NCBI RefSeq assembly: GCF_964355755.1 | Contig: NC_092670.1 | Span: 7,651,001-7,715,000, forward strand | Reading direction: 5' to 3' | From: Antedon mediterranea | Lineage: Eukaryota; Echinodermata; Crinoidea; Comatulida; Antedonidae | DNA length: 64,000 nt | Shown here: positions 42,946 through 56,100 of the stretch, piece after piece | Layout: each line of letters opens with the position of its first letter | Numbering within the stretch: the stretch's first letter is position 1 | Notes under the pieces: model-generated | Told to the model about the DNA's origin: nothing | The model's input: the letters and a program-made list of their open reading frames with translations, nothing else | The model's database searches: none | Translations under genes and position numbers: made by a program

Positions 42946-45579
42946 TCAATCTGTCTCTCCTGTGTGTATTCTCAAATGTCTTTTCAAATTCCCACTTTGA
43001 TTAAATTTCTTACCACAATGTTCACATTCATATGGTGTCTCTCTTGTGTGTGTTCTCAAATGTTTTTTCAAATTCCCATTACAATAAAATTTCTTCCCAC
43101 AATATTCACATTCATATGGTAAATCTCGGTGTATTTTCAAATGTCTTTTCAAAACTCTACTTTGTTTAAATTTCTTTCCACAATTTTCACATTCATATGG
43201 TGTCTCGTGTGTGTGTGTTTTCAGATGTGACTTCAACTCTCCATTTTGTTTAAATTTATCTCCACAATGTTCACATTCAAATGGTTTCTCTCCTTTATGT
43301 ATTCTTAAATGTGCTTGTAAATTACTAATCTGGTTAAATTTCTTTTTACAATGTTCACATTCATATGGTGTCTCTCCTGTGTGTATTCTTAAATGTTTTT
43401 TCAAATCCCCACTTTGTTTAAATTTCTTACCACAATGTTCACATTCATATGGTGTCTCTCCTGTGTGTATTCTTAAATGTATTTTAAAACTTCCACTATG
43501 TTTAAATTTCTTTCCACAATGTTCACATTCATATGGTGTCTCTCTTGTGTGTGTTCTCAAATGTTTTTTCAAATTCCCATTACAATAAAATTTTTTCCCA
43601 CAATATTCACATTCATATGGTAAATCTCGGTGTATTTTCAAATGTCTTTTCAAAACTCTACTTTGTTTAAATTTCTTTCCACAATTTTCACATTCATATG
43701 GTGTCTCGTGTGTGTGTGTTTTCAGATGGGACTTCAACTCTCCATTTTGTTTAAATTTATCTCCACAATGTTCACATTCATATGGTGTCTCTCCTGTGTG
43801 TATTCTTAAATGTTTTTTCAAATCTCCACTTTGTTTAAATTTCTTACCACAATGTTCACATTCATATGGTGTCTCTCCTGTGTGTATTCTTAAATGTATT
43901 TTAAAACTTCCACTATGTTTAAATTTTTTTCCACAATTTTCACATTCATATGGTGTCTCTCCTGTGTGTATTCTTAAATGTATTTTAAAACTCCCACTTT
44001 GTTTAAATTTCTTACCACAATGTTCACATTCATATGGTGTCTCGTTTGTGTGTGTTTTCAGATGTGATTTTAACCCTCCATTTTCTTTAAATTTCTTACC
44101 ACAATGTTCACATTCAAATGGTGTCTCTCCTGTGTGTATTTTCAAATGTGATTTCAAATTCCCATTCCATCTAAATTTCTTCCCACAGTATTGACAATCA
44201 AATGTTTTAAAATCTCTGGCTATGTGTATTTTCAAATGCCTTTTCAAAATTCTACTTTGTTTAAATTCTTTTCCACAATGTTCACATTCATATGGTGTCT
44301 CGTTTGTGTGTGTTTTCAGATGTGACTTTAACTCCCCATTGTGTTTAAATTTATTTCCACAATGTTCACATTCATATGGTTTCTCTCCTGTATGTATTCT
44401 TAAATGTGCTTGTAAATTACTAATCTGGTTAAATTTCTTTTTACAATGTTCACATTCATATGGTGTCTCCCCTGTGTGTATTCTCAAATGTCGATTCAAA
44501 TTGTCCTTGCGTCTGAATTTTTTTCCACAATGTTCACACATATATGGTGTCTCACCTGTGTGTATTTTCAAATGTGTTTGTAAATTACTAATCTGGTTAA
44601 ATTTCTTCCTACAATGTTCACATTCATAATCATATGGCCGTGTCTCTCTTGTGTGCATTATCAAATGTCTTTCAAATATTTTACTTTCTTTGAATTTCTT
44701 CCCACAATGTTCACATTCATATGGTGTCTCTCCTGTATGTATTCTCAAATGTCTTTTCAAATTCCCACTTTGTTTAAATTTCTTTCCACAAGGTTTACAT
44801 TCAAATAGCGTCTCTCCTGTATGTATTCTCAAATGAATTTTCAAACTCCCACTTTGTTTAAATTTCTTCCCACATTGTTCACATTCATATGGTGTCTTTT
44901 TTGTGTGTAATCTTAAATGTTTGTTCAAATTGTCATTCTGTTTAAATTTCTTCCCACAATGTTCACATTCATATGATGTCTCTTCTGAGACAGTGTGTGT
45001 TATTCTGCTCCAGTGTGCTTTCAACTCTTCAATATGTTTAAATTTCGCACCACCACTAGGCCTAGGCCTAAGCCTATGTCCACATTTAGTTGTAGATTCC
45101 TCTCTGCACACGCTCAGAGTCAAATGTCTTTTCAAATCCCAACTGCGTTTAAATGTCTTTCCACAATTTTTACATTCGCATGTTGTTTCTTCTTTCTCTA
45201 ACCCTAGGCCTAATTCGCGGTCTTCAAACTTAAAATTATCTTCGTATAGGCCCGAGGACGAGACTATGTCTTGGCCTAGATCAGGCCCTCGGCCTAGGCC
45301 AAGTACTCCGAGTATGGCTTGGCCTAGTGTATCGCGATCGGATGTCAGTGTATCTTGACTTTGGCAATTTAGATTAATATCATTATAGCTTTCGTCTTTC
45401 AACTCTTCTTTCGTCCATGATGGTGTATGATGTATTCCTAAATGCACCTTCAAATCACTGAACTCAAATTTATCTCCACAGTGTTCACATTTATATTTCA
45501 TGATGATACATTTATATGTGCACACTAGGCTAGGCACTGCATTGAGCACCTCCACCACCACAATTCGCAATCGTAACAA
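42946..45579 (-). CDS. Intronless C2H2 zinc-finger protein with 24 consecutive canonical fingers
   Basis: A single uninterrupted frame of 877 codons (ATG 45579; the ATG at 45501 gives MKYKCEHCG and removes a hydrophobic 26-residue leader, so it is the more likely start). It is probably a nuclear DNA-binding protein. Finger 1 (CEHCGDKF..HLGIHH) is followed by an acidic linker, a variant finger (CKNCGKTF..H....C), a degenerate one, then 24 consecutive C2H2 fingers joined mostly by H-TGETPYEC linkers. No KRAB, BTB, SCAN or ZAD domain was seen. A ~500-bp block encoding five fingers is duplicated: the nucleotide segment near 43036 recurs near 43542 with one extra finger inserted. The gene is divergent from OSGEPL1. 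It could be a young retrocopy-type gene, as intronless multi-finger genes often are. Confidence 0.9.
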   Translation of the reverse strand: MLRLRIVVVEVLNAVPSLVCTYKCIIMKYKCEHCGDKFEFSDLKVHLGIHHTPSWTKEELKDESYNDINLNCQSQDTLTSDRDTLGQAILGVLGLGRGPDLGQDIVSSSGLYEDNFKFEDRELGLGLEKEETTCECKNCGKTFKRSWDLKRHLTLSVCREESTTKCGHRLRPRPSGGAKFKHIEELKAHWSRITHTVSEETSYECEHCGKKFKQNDNLNKHLRLHTKKTPYECEQCGKKFKQSGSLKIHLRIHTGETLFECKPCGKKFKQSGNLKRHLRIHTGETPYECEHCGKKFKESKIFERHLIMHTRETRPYDYECEHCRKKFNQISNLQTHLKIHTGETPYMCEHCGKKFRRKDNLNRHLRIHTGETPYECEHCKKKFNQISNLQAHLRIHTGEKPYECEHCGNKFKHNGELKSHLKTHTNETPYECEHCGKEFKQSRILKRHLKIHIARDFKTFDCQYCGKKFRWNGNLKSHLKIHTGETPFECEHCGKKFKENGGLKSHLKTHTNETPYECEHCGKKFKQSGSFKIHLRIHTGETPYECENCGKKFKHSGSFKIHLRIHTGETPYECEHCGKKFKQSGDLKKHLRIHTGETPYECEHCGDKFKQNGELKSHLKTHTHETPYECENCGKKFKQSRVLKRHLKIHRDLPYECEYCGKKFYCNGNLKKHLRTHTRETPYECEHCGKKFKHSGSFKIHLRIHTGETPYECEHCGKKFKQSGDLKKHLRIHTGETPYECEHCKKKFNQISNLQAHLRIHKGEKPFECEHCGDKFKQNGELKSHLKTHTHETPYECENCGKKFKQSRVLKRHLKIHRDLPYECEYCGKKFYCNGNLKKHLRTHTRETPYECEHCGKKFNQSGNLKRHLRIHTGETD

Positions 45580-47152
45580 CCGTGTGGAGGCCGGCCAACG
45601 ATAGTGTGTAGCTAGCTAGTTAGGCCTACACACGTGTTCGGCCTACACTATTATTTCTATGGAGCGCCATGCACGCATTATTTGAAAAGTATCATGGAAA
45701 GTGTGTTGGTACGGTTGAATGGTTGAATTATGGACATGATGCGATGTGGAGTACTGTTTTTAATTTTAATCAAATGAGATCGCTGTATTTATTCGAATAA
45801 ACGCCCCGTTTATTGTGCCAAAATAAAAAAATATCTTTTGATATTGATATTGTTTTGATATTAAATTCGATAATTAAAGCCTTTTGAACGTTATACATTT
45901 TCAAAACAAAAGGCTCAACTCCATCAAACATTTGATCTCAAAATATTAAGTTGTAATTGTTTTTATTGTTTATTCAATGCAGCTTATTTTTAATTGGTGA
46001 CGTATCTCATTATTGTTTTGTTTTGTTTTATTTTGACTACTTAGTTTTGTTATTTTTGTATTTTATAAGTAATGATGGAGTAAGAGCAGTTTTCTGTTTG
46101 GGCTCATGCCTATTACTTGCTCCTGGCAAGATGAATTGTAAAATGTAATTTATGAACTTTTGCCGAATAAATATTATTATTATTATTATTATTATACGCT
46201 ACTAGGAATAGTTGGACACAAACACGGCTTCTAATCCATTCAATGCCGTAACTCTCTCTATATTATGGCTCTGGTTCAAATACAGTAAGAGCGCCCTCTA
46301 TATAGTAGCGGACGGAATATCAAAACAAACAACTCCACTCTCTCACCTCTCTCCACACACACATGGCCGGACTCTCGATCTCGCGGGCCTACAGTTATGA
46401 TGAGGACATTTTGTTTAAATTACCACTTTTTTGGTCTACTAAGTACTAGACCTATATGAGTATAAAAGTGAAGTTTTTTAGATGTACATTTTAGCTTAAT
46501 ACTTTTTTATTCCAGGTGGTGAGCTTCGAGTTTTATTTCGAGTCTTGAGACGTCCCCAAATCGACTACTCTGCCTACTACTTCACTAGCTAGGCCTACTA
46601 CTACTAGAGATTAGGCCTAGATTACGTATTCCTCAGAATCCAGGCAGGTGCGTTGTCCATAGGACCACGTCCAAAGTAACATCGCGTCTTCCACATGGCC
46701 GGGATGCTTGCTAACGGGCGAGATCTTTCCGTATGTAATAAGACTAAAGAGCTGATGGTTTAATTGCTTTATTTATTTTGAGGGCCCTTTATAATGATGG
46801 CCAGTTCCTTCTTTACTGAAACTGGACTGGTGGTAAAGGCCACTTTCATTATTAGAGATGGTAATAATAAAAAAAATAATATAACCAGAGCTACTGTAAT
46901 AGGCACGGGCCTCTTCCCTCCAATATATCTTAATGAATGAATAGTGCCACAACATACAAGTGTTGGTTTGCACTATACAAAAGATAATTCTTATTACAGT
47001 ATTATTATTATTGTATTATTATAAACACCTGACTAGATTTGATTACAGCAGTACTATATCATATGCTCCTGAGAGGCTTCTGTCTAGTTAAATCTATTAT
47101 TATTGGCAAGTGATAAAAAAAATTATAAAGTAATTTTTTTACATCCTCAGAT
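45580..47152. other. Intergenic region between divergent zinc-finger gene and OSGEPL1
   Basis: Presumably holds both promoters. There are several AGGCCTA words, (TTA)n at about 46174-46195, and the phrase GCGCCCTCTATATAG at 46290. A splice-acceptor-like CCTCAG at 47141-47147 just before the OSGEPL1 ATG hints at a 5' untranslated exon upstream. No other coding exon is recognised. Confidence 0.5.
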
Positions 47153-50100
47153 ATGCTTGAGATGAGATCAATTATTTATAAAAATCCTTCAAAATTCTTT
47201 AGTAATTTTGTAAAACAGAGGTTTGTTTTGGGAATTGAAACCAGTTGTGATGAAACTGGAGCAGCAGTTGTAACAGACAGCGGTGATGTCATCGGTGAGG
47301 GCCTACGCTCTCAGAAGAACATACATGTCAAGTAAGGCTATAAACAATTTTTTATTTAAAAAAAACACCAAATTGTGAGTGCTGTATGGTTGAGCAGTGT
47401 TTAAGGAGTATCAGTATTTATCTCTTTTTGTGGGCAGTCTTTATGATTGCACACTGTGGCCAGCAGCTTGCCAGTTTTTGCATATTTTTCCAGGACCATG
47501 GTAGGAATTTAAATTATCTATCCACAAGAAAATATGTTTTAACTTTACATTATAATTATATATTTAGGCAAATTGCCTAGGATAACCATAAGCGAATTCA
47601 TTTACTATCTTTCTTAAAGGTGGCAATCCTGTTCACAAGACAAACATACACAAGATGCTCTATATATAAAACAAAGTCATAAAACAAAGTCTTAATACTG
47701 TACAAGTCTTTGGGAGTGAAGTTGTAATTTGTCATTAGAAAAAATCCTGACATATAACAGGACTTGAACCCAGGACCCTTGAATTGGTAGCCAAGCATCA
47801 TAACCACCAAGTCACAACTCTACTCCAATAATGTATCTAATTTTGCTTTTTTTTAAGGAATGGAGGTGTAATACCACCGCTTGCTCAAGCCTTGCACAGG
47901 GAATGTATACATAGCGTGGTACAAGATGCCTTAGATCAAAGTAGATTAGACATCCAGGTCAGTGTATTTGACATTGGGAATTATGTCTCATAACATAATT
48001 CAGAAGTAAACATCGTGGGTTCTACACAACCATAATAATATTATACAATATTCACAATTTATAAATTTAAAATGAATAACGTTAATTATTATTACTGTAT
48101 TCATATATTATCATTTAATATTTTAACATTTAATTTTTAAAGTCTCTGTGATCTTTTTTCTGCCTCCATTGACAAGTACCTAATGTATTATTTTTTTTTG
48201 TAGGATATGACTGCCATTGCGACCACAACGATGCCTGGTCTTGCCCTAAGCCTGATGGTAGGCCTTGAGTACACAAAGCAAATAATTGCAAGGACAAACT
48301 TACCATTTATTCCTGTTCATCATATGCAAGCTCATGCACTAACAGTCAGAATGATCCAACGGTATTTATTTGTTCTCGCTGATTTAACCCTGTATTATTT
48401 TAGTTTGTAACACACCTGTTTTTTAATTGCCAAATTTGTTTGTGTGAATTGAAAGTGTCGGATTAAACGCATGCTTATTCTAGTTTCCATCTTCCAATAA
48501 CTTTCTGCAACAAATTCTAGTTCTTTGAGTTTTTCGCTTCAGCAAAATTGGTTGTTCGAATAGTTTATTTTTTGGGAAGTGAAAACATTCGAAAAACCAA
48601 TGAGAGCTCAGAAACGGTGAGTTATGACGGTTCCATGATCACTTTATTCGCTCTTGTAGTGTAAAGGGTAGCACGATTAAATTTACCTAGTGGAAAACAG
48701 GCTTTACAGTATCTTTGTCTTTTGATTGTTGACCTCTTCTTAATTAAACATTTTGAGTGAAATGGGGAGAATATTTTTATGAGTTGAAAGTTAACTTTTC
48801 TTTTTAATGGACAATCAGCCTGTCAACTCATGAAAATATTATCCCCATTCAAGTAATACAAAATCCCTACAGTAAAAAAATGAACTTTTCCTTTGTTTAT
48901 GATGATACCAATAATGTTTGTTTCTGTAGGGTTGAATTTCCATTCCTTGTACTTCTAGTTTCTGGAGGTCACTGCTTGTTGACCGTGGCCAGAGGAGTAG
49001 ATGATTTCTTGATATTAGGTCAATGTCTTGACAATGCACCAGGAGAAGTTTTTGATAAGGTATATTCTTTTCATTAATATACAAAAGTATATCACAAATC
49101 ATTTTCTGTATTTATTTATGTATTTTCCACTGTCACTGGTTAATGAACAATACCTTCCAACCCCAGGGAAAGGGACTTCAATTAAATAATTATTATCATT
49201 ACACAAACAATGCCAATTTTAATATGAACAGGAACACTACATACAATATAAATAGTCTGTCAATTAATTGCTCATCCCCAGCACTCCAATAGCATGTTCC
49301 CTCCCCCTGCTAGCATAACATTGTAACTGTAAATGTGCAAAGTAGAATTTACACAAATGAGCAGTATGGTAAGTGGAAAAACTTGTGCTTGTACAGGCCT
49401 TGCCTTTTTAAAATTGTAGGTGTGCTACAAATTTCACTCTGCAACACATTCAGGGGTGCTGTAGGTGTGCCTTTGTATTTTGGTGTGTAGAAGTTTACCA
49501 AATTTAAGTGTGTTGTAATCACACTCCTCAAGGGCAGTTAGGTGAGTGATTGCACTAGCTTACCTCAAAAGAAAAAGCCTGCTTGTCCTACAGTTTACCG
49601 TTACAGTTTATCCAGTTTAATATGTTTATCAATTTATTGTCGATTGTTAACATCCTAGTGCACAGCCTTTAGAACTATTAAATTCTGTATTTTTCAGGTT
49701 GCAAGAAAACTGAGACTGCAGCACCATCCAGAGTGTCAAGGTCTAAGTGGTGGACAGGCTATGGAAAAGCTAGCTACTGGGGGAAGTATACGTCTGCTGA
49801 TGGGCAAGGGAACACAGCTACCTAGGTCTAGAAGCTGCGATTTTAGTTTCTCTGGCACAAGGACTGTGGCAGATGAGCTAATAAGACGTCAAGAAACGAA
49901 TCAAGGTAATACAATAAAAACAAAAATGTTTTTTGTTAGTACTGGACTGGAATGATAGTATGCCTATTAAATATATACTGAAACATGTAGAATGAAGATT
50001 ATTAGAATACGACTTTGAATAGGACATTTTGCAGTTTTTAAAATTATTATTTAGCTGAAAAAAAGTAATAAATTCGCTTAAAAGATACTGTTTTATTTAT

Positions 50101-53100
50101 TATTTTAATTATTAGATAATTTAACCAATTATTATTTTGTCAATCATCAACACTCAATAATAATATTTATTCAGTTATTAATGTAAAAATAACCAGGAAT
50201 GAGAATAGGCTAAAGCCCAAAAGATTGTGCACTCACTCCATACAATACATACAGTTATGATAAAACCATATACAAGAAAAATACAAATCAATTCTTAACT
50301 TAAAATTACACCTCTGTGTCTTGCCTGGTAACATCCGGATATCGGACTTCTTTTCTCAACAGAGTACCTCTATTTTTTTTTTCAGAAATAACAAATCATG
50401 ACGACAGCTTCTTAGAAAATCTGCCCGATATTTGTGCATCTGTTCAACACAAGATCACGCACCACCTTTGCACGCGTGTTGTACGTGCGTTTCAATATTG
50501 CAATGACAAAAGGCTTATTCCAGACAACAATCAAACTTTAGTAAGTACAGGTCTTCCTCCAATTAAAGACCCATTCAATTAAACAATACCTCCATAGTAT
50601 GTACCTTGGCCCTGCATGATAGCCTATCTTTTATCATGAGGTGCTCCCTCCAATTAAAGACCTTCCAATTGTTAAGACTCCCTCCAAATAAAGACCACTG
50701 TACCGCAATCCTGGATGATTGCTTATGTTTTATTCCATTAGGTGCACTCCTCCAATTAAAGACTCCAGCTAATTAGAGACCAATTAAAAAATTTTTAAAT
50801 TACTGATTTTTAGGGTAGAACAGTTATTGATAATTTAAAGACCCCTTCCCTGCAATTTTGGACGTTTTTTGGAAAATAATACATATATATCACTTTAAAA
50901 ACATTAAACCATGTCATTCCTTGTCTTAAATGTACGTTTTATGGTAAATTATGATAAAAAGAGAGAAACTATGCACTACCTAAGTAGCTCGCGGCGATCG
51001 ACCTCTCGTGGACGGTCTTAGGCCTAGCCTAGCTAGGCTTAGTTTTGTAGGCCTAGCTGGTAAACATTGGTAACGTACGAACATCATACGCTAGCTATAT
51101 ACCTAGCCTGACGTTGTATAGTTGCTGCATTAATTGTCTTTCTATTTTTGCCAGACTCCGTTGATACAAATTGGGGAAAACCCGGTATTTTCGCTGAAAA
51201 GTTAAGAGTCTTCCATTTGTTTTGGCCTCACGATAGTTCGAAAAGTGGGCGAATTACAGGTGAAAAACAAAAATATCAATCCGCGCGCAATGCATTTTGG
51301 GATTTATAGCGGGCCGCTATAATTATTAGAATCAACTTATTTTTCACATTTTTAACCGTTTAAAGACGAAAAAATTTATCGCAATAGGACCATATAGTAT
51401 TATTTTTACATTAAATATAGTTTGTGATCTTAAATTAGATCTAAAAAACGTAGGGAAGGGGGCTTTAAGTAAAATCAGATATTAGAGAATTGGTTGAGAA
51501 TTACTGAACAAGTACTTTAAAAAAAATGTTATAGCACCCTCTATAGATTGGACATACAAAAACCCCTATGATATTTCATTTTCTGAAGGTCTGTAATTTA
51601 GACTAAAAAGCATTTTATTGTTCAAACATAAATCTGTAATTCATTTTCACTTTAAAATTATTTTACCTTGTTATTGTAAACAAATCAATTAATTGTTTTT
51701 TGCCCTCGAGTGTGAATAATATTATCATTATTTAGGATTGAATTGAATTTATATTTTTCTTCTAGGGATTTATATTAAATTTATTATTAGTAATTTCAAC
51801 TGAAGTTGCCCAGAATATACGTCACCTTTCATGTCCTTTCCGCCTCTATCTTGTTGCCATGACAATTTGCTTAACTGATTGTATTAGAACTGAATAGTAG
51901 AAGTTAAATAAATTCAAACTCTATTTCAATTTCTCCAATTCATAAGAAAACAAATTCCTATAACCTTTTTCTTTCATAATTTTCACCGTAATAAATATTT
52001 TGTCCTTTAAATTCCCTTTTCTTTTTCATACCATACAATTAATGTTTGAAAACCTAAAAAAACTACCAATTTGTTAGAATACAAATTTGACGAAAACCCT
52101 AACAATTCAAAGAAACAATTAGGACTGTATACAATATATAATTTTTTTAGTTTTTAAAAAAAAAACATGAAAAATTAAGATTAATAAAATCAGAAAAAAA
52201 CATGAGAAAAATAATGTTTTCACCTATAAAAGGACAAAACAAATGGTTTAATTCAACTAAAAACCTACTGGCTACCAGCCAATTTGACTACTTTTTGCTT
52301 TAAATTGAAAGGGAATCACTATTAGTATTATGTAACAGTACAAAAAACCCCCATATTATATCTTTAATATTTTGTACTTATTTTGTTATTTAATACTAGT
52401 TACAGTACTTTAAATTAAAGATGAAAAGACATTTTTTTATTTTAAAATGTAATGGTACAGTAATTTTTTTTTTAAATAATATTCAAGATTAAATTAAACT
52501 AGATTTAATTCGTCACTATGACGAATTATAGGTTATATGCATTGATTTAAATAAAGATAATTGATTTTTAAAAGATATATTGATTGATTGATTTTCTCAG
52601 AATCTTTAATTATTTATAATATATGATAGGACCTTGCTAACGCGAACACCATAGCCGGTATCACAATCCGATCAAAGATCCATATGCGTATAATGTCATA
52701 AACCACATTTGTTGTTACATAATAATAAAGACATAAGTTAATTTTTATCTAGATTTCATTATAAATCATGTGTATAATCTATACACTAAGAAATAAATTT
52801 GAACAAACAATACGGATAATAAAAAAAAATCTTATTTCGTTTCCCAAGGTGAGACTCGATCTCGGTACCCTGAATGCCATAGACACGAGCACAGACCATC
52901 GAGCCATACACAACTGACTTAAAGTTGTAGAAAAATTCCTCCGTGTATTTACTATGCAGTAATCACTTTGGTGCAAATAGATTATTACATACCGAAATGA
53001 ATTATAATTTTTTACTATGATGACATCTTTAAAATGTAAACAAATGATGCACTGTCAAACTATATACTTTTAGCTTTAATATATGAACTTTTGAAGGAAG

Positions 53101-56100
53101 AAAGTTAATGTTGAGTTTGTTATTTTGGCCTAAGAAAATGTCATAATTTGTTTGATTGTCGAAATTATTTTTTTTAAATTTAATATGCAATTAATGATGA
53201 CTTAATCAAGTTTTGTTCTCTTAATTTGATAATAAATCATACATATGATACATACATTTCAAGAAAATGAAATAAAAAATAGGTGTTCCCCTGCATTCTG
53301 ACGATATATATTAATTTTAAAATTTAGCATATTTTCACCATTTTGTTAACTTATACGTGCGTAGCCATTCACTTTTGACGTGCTCGTATAACGCAATTTC
53401 GAGTTGAAACGTGAATCAAATATGATGATATTATTAAAGAAAGATTGTAAAACAGAAATCGGGCAAAAATAGTGCGCATTAACGTTTAACGCGCAGTGCA
53501 CGTGCAAAATTCTGCGCACTCATGGCAATTTTTTAAACGCTTAAAATTGCCTGAAACGTACTCTAATTTCATCGAAAATAAATTTTGACAATTTTGAACA
53601 TTTTAAGCGCGCGTACGCAAGCATTATAAGCGCTACGCACGTAATTTTATTGCCATATGATGAAATATGACCTGAAATTTATGAGTACCAAATTTTGTTT
53701 AATTGTGATTCATGCTTGTGAAGATATGATTACAAACGTGATTTCGTAAAATCGCGCGTAGACCGCGTAATGTTTGATTGCGCACCCTGAAAACATAACC
53801 ACATCGATTCCTGACCATAAGGAATATACTCTGAAAAATTGACTTAGATAGATGAAACTGATATCAAGATAATTCACGGACAAAATAGTGCTAAGGAAAG
53901 AATAAATAAATAAATAAATAAAGATTTTGACAGAATCAAGAGGTTATATGCCTGATAATGCATATAACCTAAATATGACATCTAGTGTATTCTAATTATA
54001 GGTTGTGTCTGGAGGTGTTGCTAGCAATTCATACATCCGTACTGCTCTTGAAAAAACATGTAGCGTTCTAGGATATAATTTAATTTGCCCGCCACCTAAA
54101 CTGTGTACAGATAATGGCATTATGATAGCCTGGGCAGGAATTGAAAAACTCAAGCTCGGAATAGGAATTTCGGACAATCCACAGAGCGTTAGATTCGAGC
54201 CAAGGTAAGTCCAAATTATGTTGATTTAATTATACATTAACCTATTAAAATATGAAATTGTATTCAGATTAATGTATACTGCTAGTGAAGTAATACAGTA
54301 TTAAAGTAATTGCCTAATTTTGAAGAAAATGATTGCATATTAATGTTGAGAATTGGTATACCGTTACAAATATTCAGCCCTCGGGGGAAGAGTTCTTTCT
54401 GCTCGCTGATCTTAAGCCAAAAGGCCAATCTTTCTTGCTGTAAAGGTTATCCTTGTCATACATGCATTACAGAGGAGCAATGGGGTCCTGTAGTATAAAC
54501 ATCACAATAGAATAGCAAATTACTATACTATCATTGATGGGGGGAAAAGGAATATCAGGTATCAGAATAAACTATCAATCGTTTATTCCATCTTATAAAT
54601 GATGGTTTGAAATTTATATCAATGAGGTATATAATAACACTGAATTTGTGAAATTATTTAGACATTTAAGCTAACTTTTGATCATTAACTTTTGAAATTG
54701 ACACTACTGTGCCCTCGAGTTAAAAGATTCAAAGTCATTTAGTGTGAGGTTGTTTTTTTTGTGCTAAATATCAAGGCAAAGAATAACAATTAAAGTGTTT
54801 ACTATATATTATATTACTAAAATATACAGTCATTGAAATTCAAATTAATTAAAAAGTATTTTGTTCTGTTGAATGCTGTCAGAGCATTCAACTGCAGATT
54901 GAGTGGTCCCTGGGGAAATCCTGGTGTCCCTCCCATTATATCGGATACAGTAGTCATAGTCACTCACTATCTAAATACTGCATATTCAATTAGTTAAACT
55001 GTTGGGCAGCCAATAAGGTTTGGACATTAATAAACATCTTTAGCTGCAAATACTGTTTATCCATTGGATCATCATGTTGTAACTTATACTTTATTTAGTC
55101 TAAAGTGGCCACTCAATCTCTCACATTGAGATCTGTTTTTCTGTTTCTCTTTGGTAGTTTTATGAAACTACAAAGTCTGCTTGAAAATATAGTAGAAACT
55201 TATTAAAGGATATTTTTAGGAACAAACAAAGCGAAAAATATCCCCTAAATATTGGTTGGCCATGGTGTAATATATTTCCTGTTGTGTTTCTTGAGAAAGT
55301 TTCTCCTTAATAATTATGGGGGTATCCTGAATAGTGGTTATATACCCAATAGAGAGGCTCTACTGTAAATACAAAGGTTGTAGAAACAAAACAAGGAACA
55401 GTTTTTATAGTACTGTACAGTATGTTGATTTGAGACATATTCTGTAAAAGAGGAAAATGTGTTCAATCAAAATTTCCTGCTGCACTTTAATTAAGACAGT
55501 GACATAAATTGTTCCTTATTGCAAAATTAATTTATCGAGTAAAACTCAAATTGACATTGAAGCAAATGAGAATTTATTGTAATTTATTTTTTACTTTATA
55601 TGTTAATCCTAAGCTATAAATCTATTTGTAAAATCCTGACATTTTATGTAACAAATCAATCAAGAAATGAGAATAATTTTCAAGTTCAACGAACTTGAAT
55701 ATGAATAATTTAATTATACTTATTGTTTTGGTGTGTTTAATAATTGATTCAATTATATGAATAATATTGTTTTGACAAGAAAAATACATAAATGCCAGGA
55801 TCAAGTAAAGGTATGAACCCAAAAAGAATACCCAATCTCAGTGGAGTATCCTCACATTTATACAACAATATTTGCCCAGTATCATACGATAGTAAAAATC
55901 CTTAAAATAAAGCATCTCATGTGCATCATGTGTGGTGTATGTATCTATCATAAGGTTAAGTTAAATGTTAAGTTTTGGTCTATACTGGGGATACACTTGA
56001 AACACTTGAACATTCCTATGATACTGGAGGATATAGGCCTACCTAAGTACAGTACCATGAATCAGGTGCTCTTATACTCAGACATCAGTAATACATAACA

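Noticed and set aside
43211-45358. Several long plus-strand frames rich in Cys, Ser and Phe
   Set aside because: They are antisense shadows of the zinc-finger array and repeat with its 84-bp period.
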